Source of the DNA: DASRDS01 sp035570055
GTDB taxonomy: Bacteria > Gemmatimonadota > Gemmatimonadetes > Gemmatimonadales > Gemmatimonadaceae
Assembly: GCA_035570055.1 (NCBI GenBank)
Contig: DATMLM010000060.1
Coordinates: forward strand, 1 to 64,000
Direction of reading: 5' to 3'
DNA length: 64,000 nucleotides
Part shown: positions 32,789-41,224 of the stretch, piece by piece
Layout of the letters: the number at the start of each line of letters is the position of its first letter
Numbering within the stretch: position 1 is the first letter of the stretch
Made by a program: the position numbers and the translations under genes
The notes under the pieces: model-generated
The model's input: the letters and a program-made list of their open reading frames with translations, nothing else
Databases searched by the model: none
Told to the model about the DNA's origin: nothing

Positions 32789-34877
32789 CCGTCGCGTAGA
32801 ACGTCTGCGACTGCCCTGGTGTGACCTGTCCACCGGACTCGAGCTCACGGTACGGCGTATTCACGAGATTGCGGACGCCGAGGAGGACCGTGGTTCCGTG
32901 ATAGACGCGCACGCCACCCTCGACATTGAGTAGTGCGTACCCTGGCCGCAGTATGCCCTTTTCCTCGAACGGCGTATACGGACCGTTGAACGTCGTGCCG
33001 ATCCGCGCGGTCCAGATCTGGCCCGGAATATTCGCGTCGATCGCCGCCGAGCCGACGTACTTGGACGTATTGTAGATCGGGTAGCCGGTGAAGGTCGCCG
33101 AGTCCCGGCCGCCTTTCGTCGTGTCTCCGGCGGCGATCAAGCCGGGATCCACGAAATGCGTATAGAACGCGTGCAAAATGGTGAAATCGGTCGTCGCGGT
33201 GATGCCGCGGATGATCCGCGCGTGCGCCTGGACGTCCAGGCCGTTGCGGCGACTCTCGCCACCGCCGATCGAGCGTTGCAACACCGGATCGAACGACTGC
33301 TCGTTGTTCACGTCCATCCGGAAGAGCGATGCATCGATCCCGAACGGCCCGTGCTCGAACTTGATGCCGGTCTCGTAGTCCCAGACGAAGATGAACGGCA
33401 ACGTCGGGTCGGTGATGATGCCATCGGTCTGCCGGAATCCGCGCGAGACGTTGACAAAGAGACCGAGACCGGGCTCGCCCACGTCGACGAACGGCTTGAC
33501 CAGCAGGCCAACCTTCGGGGAGAAGACCCCTTTGCTGTGCTGCGAATCGTAGAGCTGATTCACGATCAAGGCGCCGGTCGAATCGGATTGGGGTTGGCGG
33601 ACGGAGCTCGAGAGCTGATCGACACGCCCGCCGAGATCGATGCGCGCGTACTTCGACACGTCGAAGCCGCTCTGGAGATACAGCCCTCCTGACGTCTGCC
33701 GTGCCGGCTCGGCCAGGATCAGCGGCACCGAGTCTTGCCGGAACCCCGTCGAGCTTTCCGCCCAGTTGCCGTAGTGCGACCAGTCGTATCGGATCTCGGC
33801 GCCGAGCGTGATGTCCACGCCGTGCCGAGCGAAGGTCAGCGCCGAATTCGCGCCGAAGCCATATCGGCCGTTGTATTCGTGCGTCTCGGCCCCCGTCCCT
33901 TCGGTCAATCCTCCTAGGCCCGGCGGGGTGCTGAGCCAGAAATTCCAGGTGCCTTGGGTCGCGTAGACCGTGGAGCGCCATTGCAGATCGGGACGCAGGA
34001 ACGTCTGGAGGCTCATGTGCTCCATCGCGTGCCGCTTATATCCGCCGTCGCCGAAGTTCGAGACGAAGTTGTACGTTCGCAAGTTGTACCGCGTGGTGTC
34101 CAGGAACCCCGGTGAGTCGTAGGACGTGAGATACGCGTCCACGCCCGCGTGGAGGTGGGTGCTGGAGCTCAGGTCCACGAAGAGTTGCGAGTGCACGTGG
34201 CCGTACTGGTTCTCGGAGTGCGTGCGCCAGCCGTCCTCGCGAAGGCCTTGGATGGCGAGGACGCCGCCCGCGTGCGGATCGTTGAATCCGATGATCGCCG
34301 ACCCGCCGCCGTTCCCGAACGAGCCACCGGTGGCCTCGAGCTGGTAGCCGTCGTAGCGGTCGAGGGTCCGGACGTTGACGGCTCCGGAGAACGCGAAATT
34401 GCCGTAGAGCGCGCTCGTCGGGCCGTGGATAACGTCGATTCCCGTGACGATGTCGGGAAAGAGCAAATTCAGGTCGTTGTAGCCCTCGGCGTGCCCGTTG
34501 ACGGGCTCGTTGATGGGGACGCCGTCGATATACAGCGCGATGTCGGTCGAGTGGTCCGAGCTGAAGCCTCGCACCGACATGTCCGAGGCGAATCCCGGGC
34601 CCTGGCCCTGCTCGTGGGCTTCGAGGCCGGCGGTCTCGCGCAGGAGCTCCCACGGCGAGTTTGCCGGGGACATCGAGAGTTGTTGCTGGTTGACGGTGAT
34701 GACCGTGAGCGGCTCGGAGCGCTCGACGGGCGTGGTCGTGATCGTGATCGCGCGGAGTCGCGCAGGGCTCGGCGTCGTCGTCGAATCGGGCTTGCGACGC
34801 GTTGTGTCCTGTTGCGACTCAGTGATGGATGGCAACATCGCGCACGCCGCAGCGAGCGCGAACAGACGAACTAGCAT
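32766..34877 (-). CDS. TonB-dependent receptor
   Basis: A 703-residue receptor: signal peptide (MLVRLFALAAACAMLPSITES), then ITITTTPVERSEPLTVITV as a likely TonB-box region and a plug domain with SPWELLRETAGLEAHEQGQGPGFASDMSVRGFSSDHSTDIALYIDGVPINEPVNGHAEGYNDLNLLFPDIVTGIDVIHGPTSALYGNFAFSGAVNVRT. The rest is the barrel, ending in Ala-Trp. It sits 42 nt downstream of a His/Cys-rich secreted protein gene, which suggests a metal or metallophore substrate, as in copper receptors. That substrate is inference only. Confidence 0.88.
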   Translation of the reverse strand: MLVRLFALAAACAMLPSITESQQDTTRRKPDSTTTPSPARLRAITITTTPVERSEPLTVITVNQQQLSMSPANSPWELLRETAGLEAHEQGQGPGFASDMSVRGFSSDHSTDIALYIDGVPINEPVNGHAEGYNDLNLLFPDIVTGIDVIHGPTSALYGNFAFSGAVNVRTLDRYDGYQLEATGGSFGNGGGSAIIGFNDPHAGGVLAIQGLREDGWRTHSENQYGHVHSQLFVDLSSSTHLHAGVDAYLTSYDSPGFLDTTRYNLRTYNFVSNFGDGGYKRHAMEHMSLQTFLRPDLQWRSTVYATQGTWNFWLSTPPGLGGLTEGTGAETHEYNGRYGFGANSALTFARHGVDITLGAEIRYDWSHYGNWAESSTGFRQDSVPLILAEPARQTSGGLYLQSGFDVSKYARIDLGGRVDQLSSSVRQPQSDSTGALIVNQLYDSQHSKGVFSPKVGLLVKPFVDVGEPGLGLFVNVSRGFRQTDGIITDPTLPFIFVWDYETGIKFEHGPFGIDASLFRMDVNNEQSFDPVLQRSIGGGESRRNGLDVQAHARIIRGITATTDFTILHAFYTHFVDPGLIAAGDTTKGGRDSATFTGYPIYNTSKYVGSAAIDANIPGQIWTARIGTTFNGPYTPFEEKGILRPGYALLNVEGGVRVYHGTTVLLGVRNLVNTPYRELESGGQVTPGQSQTFYATVRYDGAW

Positions 34878-34919
34878 TGTGGTGGTGCTCCCTAGTCGAG
34901 GAAAAAAAGCAGGATCAAA

Positions 34920-35345
34920 TCAGACTGGGAGCGACTCGGGCGGGCCTATTGGCGGAGGAAGGAGGACGTCCTCATGGGACGTGGGCCGCTCGTCGGCGCT
35001 TCGCGCGACGGCGGCAGTGCGAACGATCTTGACCGGTATGACCGGGAGAGCGACAAGACGATCAGAAGGCGTCGTGATCGCGACGGCGCAGCAGGACGCG
35101 CCGAGGCACGTGCATTGGTGCGAGTGCTCCGGGTTTTGCGAGTGACTCGGACTTTGCGAGTGCTCCGGATTTTGCGAGTGCTCCGGCGTCTGCGAATGGC
35201 TCGGCGCGGGCATGTGATGCCCGGGCATCGCGTCCATGTCCGCTATGCCGTCGTGTACGGGGCAATGATGATGGCCAAGCGGCTCGGTCGTCGCGAACAC
35301 AAACGCGAGACCGACGAAAAGCGCGCCTAGCCGTCGCCAGATCAT
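34920..35345 (-). CDS. His/Cys-rich secreted protein with hexapeptide repeats, putative metal binding
   Basis: A 141-residue protein with a hydrophobic leader (residues 1-20: MIWRRLGALFVGLAFVFATT). Mature features are HHHCPVHDG (25-33), GHHM (42-45), five hexapeptide repeats P-[SE]-H-S-[QH]-x (48-77) and HQCTCLGASCC (76-86), all plausible metal-binding elements. The last 50 residues are hydrophobic then Pro-rich. Similar short His/Cys-rich proteins accompany TonB-type copper receptors in other bacteria; I infer a periplasmic metal-binding role with the downstream receptor. It is preceded by a zincin-like lipoprotein gene 10 nt upstream. The family is not recognised. Confidence 0.68.
   Translation of the reverse strand: MIWRRLGALFVGLAFVFATTEPLGHHHCPVHDGIADMDAMPGHHMPAPSHSQTPEHSQNPEHSQSPSHSQNPEHSHQCTCLGASCCAVAITTPSDRLVALPVIPVKIVRTAAVARSADERPTSHEDVLLPPPIGPPESLPV
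35115..35204. repeat. Five tandem 18-bp coding repeats
   Basis: Five imperfect 18-nt units, each containing a TTTGCGAGTG- or TCTGCGAATG-like core, encode the P-[SE]-H-S-[QH]-x hexapeptides of the His-rich protein. The in-frame period shows expansion by slippage or unequal crossing-over rather than a CRISPR or regulatory iteron. Confidence 0.85.
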
Positions 35346-35355
35346 AGTGCCCGGT

Positions 35356-37002
35356 TCATTGTGTCCTGAAGACTAGCACCTGTGGGTTGAGGCTGGAAGA
35401 GAACGCTCCGTTCGATGTGCCGAACACAATCGTCACAGAACTCGCACCAGATGGCGTCGTGATCGTATAGTACGCACTTGTTCCCGGTACCATCTTCCCG
35501 GCCGTCGAGGCGGTCGGCGAGAGCGCGATGGGTTGGATGGGGTAATTCGGCCCGACGTTGTTCTCGTAGACGGTGCGGAAATTCCAGGTCGTGAACTTGT
35601 ACTGCGCCGGAATCGAGTCCCGGGTGTGACCGGGCAGGCTGTCCGTGTACGCCGCGACGCCGAATGTGCCGAAGATCGTCGGAAACGACTCGCCGGAAGC
35701 GGCCGCGATGTTCGCGGTCCCGGTGTTGGTGCTCGTCTCCATCGTGTGGTAGATGGCGACGCCCTTCTGGTCGCCGATATACCGCATCATGAGCCAATCG
35801 CCGCCGCGCCATTCGAGGCAGCAATCGGCGTCGGTATGCAGCGTCAGGGACGCCGTGTCGGGATTCGCGAGATAGTCGTACGAGTCGTTGAACTGCTCGT
35901 CGACGTAGGGTGGCGCCGAGTCGGCGTAGGCGGTATTGCCGGTCGCCACGTACAACGAGTCGTAGTGCAGGCCACCGAGCTCGGTCGAGACAATGCTCAT
36001 CCCCTCGTCGAGCCATCCTTCTTCCGGTTGAGCGCCGTGAATCAGCACGTGCTGCCCATACGAGATCATGTGCTGCAGCTCGTGCATGAACGTCCCGGGA
36101 ATGATCGAGAACACGTCGTCGACCGAATGGGCGCAGCTGTGCGCGGCGCCGTTCGGGTCGGGCACGATCCCGTAGAAGATTTCGCCACCGTTCGAGTTCG
36201 CGGCCGAGGGCGTGAGATCGTTGGGGTCGAAGTAGCCGGCGACGAACCCTTCGGTGCTGCAGTCCGCCGCCGGTGTCAGCGCATTGACGGCCGGCGTCAG
36301 TAGCATGATCACGTGGCCGTTGTTGTCGATATCCGTGGGCCGCGCGAACGTGTTGACCACGATCCGGTAGAGCACCTGGTCATCCAGTGTGCCGAACTGC
36401 GTGAGCTGCTGCCCCGAGAATCCCGGCGGCGAGGCGTTGTCGAGATAGACGGCGACGCTGTCGCCATTATAGACCAGGGTGGCCGTGATCTGCTTGTACG
36501 TCTCCGCCAGCGTGTCGGCGAATACCCAGAAGGTCCGGCTGTTGGGCAGCGTTTGCTTGGAGATTTGGGCGGATATACCTCCGCGCGCGGCGGCCTGCGA
36601 CCCCGATGCTGATGCCGCCAGTCGGCGCTCTTTCGCGCGCATCTTCCCGTCGAACCTGGCCTGGCGCACGTTGTGGCCACCGTACGGCGTGCGCGCGAAT
36701 CGTGCGGCCGCGGCAAGCATCTGCGCGGCGGCGGACGCCGAGCCGGATCGCTCGATCTGGAACGTGGTCGTGTCGTAGGCGACGTCGCCGACGGCGAACT
36801 GCGGGACGACGAGATAGGTGGCTCCGCTTCCGTTCAGCGTGATCCCCGTTCCGCCGGCGCAGTTGAATGACGTGCCCTGATAGACCGCGAGCGTAGCCGA
36901 GGCCGGCGAACAGTTGCCGTGCGCCTGGGGGCCGGAAGTGCTGTTGGAACTGCCGCAAGCCGTTACGGCAGCGACGACAAACACACACGTAACGAATCGC
37001 AC
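35356..37002 (-). CDS. Zincin-like lipoprotein (M30/hyicolysin-like peptidase)
   Basis: The GTG at 37002, with GAGGA upstream, opens VRFVTCVFVVAAVTACGSSNS, a lipoprotein signal. The 548-residue protein contains, near residue 305, FMHELQHMISYGQHV followed by EEGWLDEGMSIVSTEL. HExxH plus the downstream EGWLDEG helix matches M30-type (hyicolysin) metallopeptidases: two zinc His, catalytic Glu and a third acidic ligand. The N-terminal region (residues 25-160) is a beta-rich domain, and the C-terminal 100 residues resemble a bacterial pre-peptidase C-terminal-like beta domain. It is probably surface-anchored. It is first in a minus-strand run with the His-rich protein and TonB receptor. Confidence 0.78.
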   Translation of the reverse strand: MRFVTCVFVVAAVTACGSSNSTSGPQAHGNCSPASATLAVYQGTSFNCAGGTGITLNGSGATYLVVPQFAVGDVAYDTTTFQIERSGSASAAAQMLAAAARFARTPYGGHNVRQARFDGKMRAKERRLAASASGSQAAARGGISAQISKQTLPNSRTFWVFADTLAETYKQITATLVYNGDSVAVYLDNASPPGFSGQQLTQFGTLDDQVLYRIVVNTFARPTDIDNNGHVIMLLTPAVNALTPAADCSTEGFVAGYFDPNDLTPSAANSNGGEIFYGIVPDPNGAAHSCAHSVDDVFSIIPGTFMHELQHMISYGQHVLIHGAQPEEGWLDEGMSIVSTELGGLHYDSLYVATGNTAYADSAPPYVDEQFNDSYDYLANPDTASLTLHTDADCCLEWRGGDWLMMRYIGDQKGVAIYHTMETSTNTGTANIAAASGESFPTIFGTFGVAAYTDSLPGHTRDSIPAQYKFTTWNFRTVYENNVGPNYPIQPIALSPTASTAGKMVPGTSAYYTITTPSGASSVTIVFGTSNGAFSSSLNPQVLVFRTQ

Positions 37003-37154
37003 AGCGGGTTCCTCTTTAGTCCCTGGGGTATGTCGTGCGTGCATCATAACCGTCTACCGGCGCGCCGTTCCAGCCGTTGGGTTGTCAGAGATCCGATCTG
37101 CCCCGCGAGAACGTACACATGGCGAACCCCTCAACCAACATAGGATCTCAATCA

Positions 37155-37709
37155 ATGCGAAAGCTCTCCATTGCTCTCGCACTGGCTACGTGCGCCGGTG
37201 CGATACCCCTCGCTGCGCAGATGGACGTGATGGTCGGCGGCCAAGCGATGTCGCCGCGGAAAGACATCATCACGAACGCGCTCAACTCGGCGGATCATAC
37301 GACCCTCGTGGCCGCGGTGAAGGCCGCCGGCCTCGTGCCGACACTGCAAGGGAAAGGCCCGTTCACCGTGTTCGCGCCGACAAACGAAGCGTTTGCCGCG
37401 TTGCCCGCGGGAACTGTCGATAATCTGCTCAAGCCCGAGAATAAGGGCATGCTCACCAACGTGCTGACCTATCACGTTGTGGCAGGCGACTACGATCTCG
37501 ATGCGCTGACCAAAGCCATCAAGCAGGGGAACGGCACGGCGTCGCTCAAGACCGTGCAAGGCGGCATGTTGTGGTTCATGATGAACGGCCGCACGAACCT
37601 CATCGTCAAGGACGAGCAAGGGAATGTGGCGGACATCTCGATCACCGATGTCAAGCAATCGAACGGCGTCATCCACGTCATCGATCGCGTGTTGATGCCG
37701 AAGGCGTAG
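37155..37709 (+). CDS. Fasciclin-domain secreted protein
   Basis: A 184-residue protein with signal MRKLSIALALATCAGAIPLAAQ. A single FAS1 domain follows: DIITNALNSADHTTLVAAVKAAGLVPTLQGKGPFTVFAPTNEAFAALPAGTVDNLLKPENKGMLTNVLTYHVVAG and, at the end, ISITDVKQSNGVIHVIDRVLMP. These are the H1 and H2 boxes with the central YH motif. Such proteins act in adhesion or matrix binding; a specific ligand is unknown. The start at 37155 is chosen for the signal peptide and AGGAT upstream; 37119 is possible. It is divergent from the zincin-like lipoprotein across about 150 nt that show no distinct motif. Confidence 0.92.
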   Translation: MRKLSIALALATCAGAIPLAAQMDVMVGGQAMSPRKDIITNALNSADHTTLVAAVKAAGLVPTLQGKGPFTVFAPTNEAFAALPAGTVDNLLKPENKGMLTNVLTYHVVAGDYDLDALTKAIKQGNGTASLKTVQGGMLWFMMNGRTNLIVKDEQGNVADISITDVKQSNGVIHVIDRVLMPKA

Positions 37710-37727
37710 TGGTGACAAGTTTCGTGG

Positions 37728-40073
37728 GTGCATAGACCCATACGGTTGATCGCGCTGCTGCTCGTGGCCGCCTGTGGCACGAGCAGCAGCAGCACGAGTG
37801 GTACGTTCGAGGCCGATCTCGGGCGGCTTCCCACTGGCGCCCGGCTCGATCCCGCGGGGCGCAGCGTCGACATCGGGGACTTTCCGACGACGGAGCTCCT
37901 GTCCCCCGATAGCACGCGCCTCGTGCTGCTCCTCGGCTCGTATCGGCAACAGGGCGTGCAAGTCATCGACCGGCGCTCCGGCAACGTCGTGCAGACGCTC
38001 CGGCAGCCTGCCGCGTTCGTCGGGCTGGCGTTTTCGCCCGACGGGACGAAGCTCTATGCCTCCGGCGGGTTCGGCGACAACGTCTACATCTATGCTTGGC
38101 GCCACGACAGCGCCTCACTGACCGACAGTGTCCGGCTCTCGGCAAAGAAAGGACAGCGCTATCCCGCCGGTCTGGCCGTGTCGCCGGACGGCAAGGCGCT
38201 GTACGTCGCCGAGAATCTCGATGATTCGCTCGCGATAATAGATCTCGCGTCTCGTAGGGTACGGCGGAGACTGCCAACCGGGCGCTATCCCTATGCGGTC
38301 GTCGTCGACAAAAACGGAACCATTTTCGTCTCGGCTTGGGGCAGCCACACCGTTTCTGTTTTTCCGCAGAACAAAACTATCGACGTCGCTCGACACCCCT
38401 CGTCGATGCTGCTCGATGGGACGAGCCTCTACGTCGTATCGGCCAGCACCGATCGCATTGACGTCGTGGATACCAAGACGCTGACTGTGGTCAAGCACAT
38501 CGCGGACTCGGTGCCGGGGGCGAGTGAGGGGAGCACGCCCGAGGGCATCACGGTGTCGGGGCAACGGTTATACGTGGCCGAAGCGGACAACAACGCCGTG
38601 GCGCAGATCGATCTCGGGACCGATTCGATTGTCGGACGTATCCCGGTCGAGTGGTATCCGACAGCGGTCGTGGCCGGCCCGGGCGACACGTTGTACGTAG
38701 CAAACGCCAAGGGTCACGGGTCGCGGCCGAATGAGGCCACCGGGTATCGGATCGGCGCCAAAGACTCGGACCCGTTCGGCTACACCCTCGGCCAGCTGGC
38801 CGGGACGCTGACGATCGTTCCCGGCCACGCCGACTACGGGAGTCGCGTCGCGCAGGCAAATGGGTGGGCGCAGGACACGACAGGGCGCGCATATCCGCCG
38901 ATCGAGCACGTGGTCTACATCATCAAGGAGAACCGGACCTACGACCAGGTCTTTGGCGACGAAGCACAAGCTGATGGCGACACGTCGCTGGTGTTCTTCG
39001 GCCGATTCGTGTCGCCCAACCATCATGCGCTGGCCGAGCGGTTCGGGTTGTATGATCGATTCTTCGTGAATGCCGAGGTCAGCGCCGATGGTCACCAGTG
39101 GTCGACCGCGGCCTACGCGACGGACTACACGGAGAAGACGACGCCGGACAACTACTCCGATCGCGGCCGGGATTACGATTACGACGGCACGAATCGAAAG
39201 GATGTCCCCGCGGACGGAGACGACGTCGCCGCACCCGCGGCGGGATACTTGTGGGATCTCGCGGTCGCCAAGGGTTTGAGCCTGCGCAACTATGGCGAGT
39301 TCGCCGTCGAGCACGGCCGGAGCGCCGAGGATGCCACGTCGCACGGGATCGTGACGGCGTCAAAGCCGGCACTCGCCGCGCGCACGTGTCCGACGTATGC
39401 CGGATTCGACGTCAAGGTCACGGACCAGGCGCGGGCGGAAGTGTGGATCGATGAGCTGCACAAATTCGAGCGCGACGGATCGATGCCCGCGCTCGAGATT
39501 CTGACGCTGCCGAATGATCACACGGCCGGCGCGACGCCGCGTGCGCCGACACCCCGCGCGTACATGGCCGACAATGACTGGGCGCTCGGCCGCATGATCG
39601 ACGCGCTGTCGCACTCGCGCTTCTGGCGCAGCACGGCCGTGTTCGTGGTCGAGGACGACGCGCAGGACGGCGCTGACCATGTCGACTCGCATCGGGCGCC
39701 GTTCCTCGTCATCTCGCCCTGGACGCGGGGCGATGTTATTCATCGATTCACGAATACGACGGATGTGATTCGGACGATCGAGGAGATTTTGAAGCTTCCG
39801 TCGATGTCGCAATTCGACGCCTACGGGCGACCACTGCGCGGCATCTGGCGTACCGTACCCGACACGACTCCGTACATTGCGCACGTGGCCAACATCGATT
39901 TGGCCGAGCACAATCCGGACACGGGAAAGGTCGCGCGGCTGTCACGGACGCTCGATTTTCGCGTGGCCGACGCAGCGGACTCGCATGTGCTGAATCGCGT
40001 ATTGTGGGAGACCATCAAGGGGCCCGACGTGCCATATCCCGTGTTCCGGCGCCGACCGCCTGAGGGCCTATGA
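37728..40073 (+). CDS. YncE-type beta-propeller fused to phosphoesterase-family domain, lipoprotein
   Basis: A 781-residue protein starting at GTG 37728 with signal VHRPIRLIALLLVAACGTSSSS (lipobox VAAC). Residues about 50-360 are propeller blades (AFSPDGTKLYASGG, AVSPDGKALYVAENLDDSLAIIDL, GITVSGQRLYVAEADNNAVAQIDL). Residues about 385-770 match the phosphoesterase (phospholipase C/acid phosphatase-like) family: IEHVVYIIKENRTYDQVFGD, PNHHALAERFGLYDRFFVNAEVSADGHQW and VFVVEDDAQDGADHVDSHRAPFLVISPW. That domain belongs to the alkaline-phosphatase superfamily and needs metals. The fusion is known in other bacteria. Substrate is unknown, probably a phosphate ester outside the cell. It overlaps the next gene by 4 nt. 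Confidence 0.88.
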   Translation: MHRPIRLIALLLVAACGTSSSSTSGTFEADLGRLPTGARLDPAGRSVDIGDFPTTELLSPDSTRLVLLLGSYRQQGVQVIDRRSGNVVQTLRQPAAFVGLAFSPDGTKLYASGGFGDNVYIYAWRHDSASLTDSVRLSAKKGQRYPAGLAVSPDGKALYVAENLDDSLAIIDLASRRVRRRLPTGRYPYAVVVDKNGTIFVSAWGSHTVSVFPQNKTIDVARHPSSMLLDGTSLYVVSASTDRIDVVDTKTLTVVKHIADSVPGASEGSTPEGITVSGQRLYVAEADNNAVAQIDLGTDSIVGRIPVEWYPTAVVAGPGDTLYVANAKGHGSRPNEATGYRIGAKDSDPFGYTLGQLAGTLTIVPGHADYGSRVAQANGWAQDTTGRAYPPIEHVVYIIKENRTYDQVFGDEAQADGDTSLVFFGRFVSPNHHALAERFGLYDRFFVNAEVSADGHQWSTAAYATDYTEKTTPDNYSDRGRDYDYDGTNRKDVPADGDDVAAPAAGYLWDLAVAKGLSLRNYGEFAVEHGRSAEDATSHGIVTASKPALAARTCPTYAGFDVKVTDQARAEVWIDELHKFERDGSMPALEILTLPNDHTAGATPRAPTPRAYMADNDWALGRMIDALSHSRFWRSTAVFVVEDDAQDGADHVDSHRAPFLVISPWTRGDVIHRFTNTTDVIRTIEEILKLPSMSQFDAYGRPLRGIWRTVPDTTPYIAHVANIDLAEHNPDTGKVARLSRTLDFRVADAADSHVLNRVLWETIKGPDVPYPVFRRRPPEGL

Positions 40074-41182
40074 TCTATCTCAACGCCGCCGGCACGGGGC
40101 CGTTGCCCAAGCGAACCGTCAACGTCATCGCCGATTTCAACGCCAAGCGGGCCGCGCCGTGGACGATCACGATCGACGAGACATTCGGCGTGCTCGCCGA
40201 GTCTCGCGCGATGTGTGCGCGGCTCATCGGCGCGGCCGCGGACGAGATCGCACTCGTGCCGAATACGAGCACCGGGCTCCACGTGGCGTCGCTCTCCCTG
40301 CCACTCGCGCCCGGGCGAGCGATCCTGTCGCACGAGGCCGAGTTTCCCGCGAACATCTATCCGTGGATGGCGCGCGCGCGGCGGGATGGGCGGCCGTACG
40401 AGGTCATCCCACTCTGCGACGGGCTGCCGGATCACGAGGCGCTCGTGCGGCGCATCGAGACCGGGGACATCGGGCTCGTCGCGCTGTCGTGGGTGTCGTA
40501 CATGTCCGGCGACCGGGCGGATCTCGAAGCGATCGGGGCGGCGTGTCGCGAGGTTGGGGCATGGTTCGTCGTCGACGCCATTCAGGGACTCGGCGTCGTG
40601 CCGATCGACGTGTCGCGGCTGCCGATCGACGTGCTCGTGTCCGGCGCGCAGAAGTGGTTGAGGGCACCCTGGGGGACAGGGTTCGTGTACGTGCGGCGGC
40701 CACTGATTACCCGCATCGAGCCCGCGACTGGCGGGTGGCTGGGGATGCAGCAGTCGCACGATCTCTCGAAGCTGGTGCCGGCGCGGTTTGCGTACCTGGA
40801 TGACGCGAGACGTTTTGAGGTCGCGACGTTGCCGTACCAGGACTTTGTCGGGCTCAATGCGAGCCTCGAGGTCCTGTTCGACACCGGCGTCGAGAATATT
40901 GGACGGCAGATCGGCACATTGGCGCGACAATTATCGGACGGGATCGCGCGCATCAGGGGGTTCAGGGTTCTGACACCCAGGGACCAAGCGCGAAGCGCCG
41001 GCATTGTCTCGTGCTTCGCACCGGACTCTGCCGTAAAGACGAAACTCAATGCGGGCGGCATCGGGTATTCGTCCCGCGATGTCGACCTTGGGCCCCTGAA
41101 GGGCATCCTGCTGCGCTTCTCACCGCACGTCTACAACACTGCCGACGAGATCGAGACGGTTCTCCACGTACTCGATACTTGA
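40070..41182 (+). CDS. Class V aminotransferase-fold PLP enzyme (cysteine desulfurase/epimerase-like)
   Basis: A 370-residue fold-type I PLP protein: MIYLNAAGTGPLPKRTVNVI at the N terminus, NTSTGLHVASLSL, HEAEFPANIYPW, ALSWVSYMSGDRADLEAIG, FVVDAIQGLGVVPIDV (PLP Asp) and VLVSGAQKWLRAPWGTGFVYV with the Schiff-base Lys. It lacks the C-terminal active Cys loop typical of NifS/IscS desulfurases, so it is nearer to isopenicillin-epimerase-like or other class V enzymes. The start overlaps the phosphoesterase fusion by 4 nt, so the two are translationally coupled even though one is exported and this one is cytoplasmic. Confidence 0.85.
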   Translation: MIYLNAAGTGPLPKRTVNVIADFNAKRAAPWTITIDETFGVLAESRAMCARLIGAAADEIALVPNTSTGLHVASLSLPLAPGRAILSHEAEFPANIYPWMARARRDGRPYEVIPLCDGLPDHEALVRRIETGDIGLVALSWVSYMSGDRADLEAIGAACREVGAWFVVDAIQGLGVVPIDVSRLPIDVLVSGAQKWLRAPWGTGFVYVRRPLITRIEPATGGWLGMQQSHDLSKLVPARFAYLDDARRFEVATLPYQDFVGLNASLEVLFDTGVENIGRQIGTLARQLSDGIARIRGFRVLTPRDQARSAGIVSCFAPDSAVKTKLNAGGIGYSSRDVDLGPLKGILLRFSPHVYNTADEIETVLHVLDT

Positions 41183-41224
41183 TAGATCTTGTCGGGATTG
41201 ACTTAGCGCCCTAGTTTCGGCGCC

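Noticed and set aside
35115..35204. Regular repeats resembling a short CRISPR or iteron array
   Set aside because: The repeats are contiguous 18-bp coding units with no spacers and encode a regular hexapeptide in a plausible protein.
40075..41106. Minus-strand frames within the class V aminotransferase gene
   Set aside because: Arg/Ala/Pro-rich shadow frames with no start context or domain.
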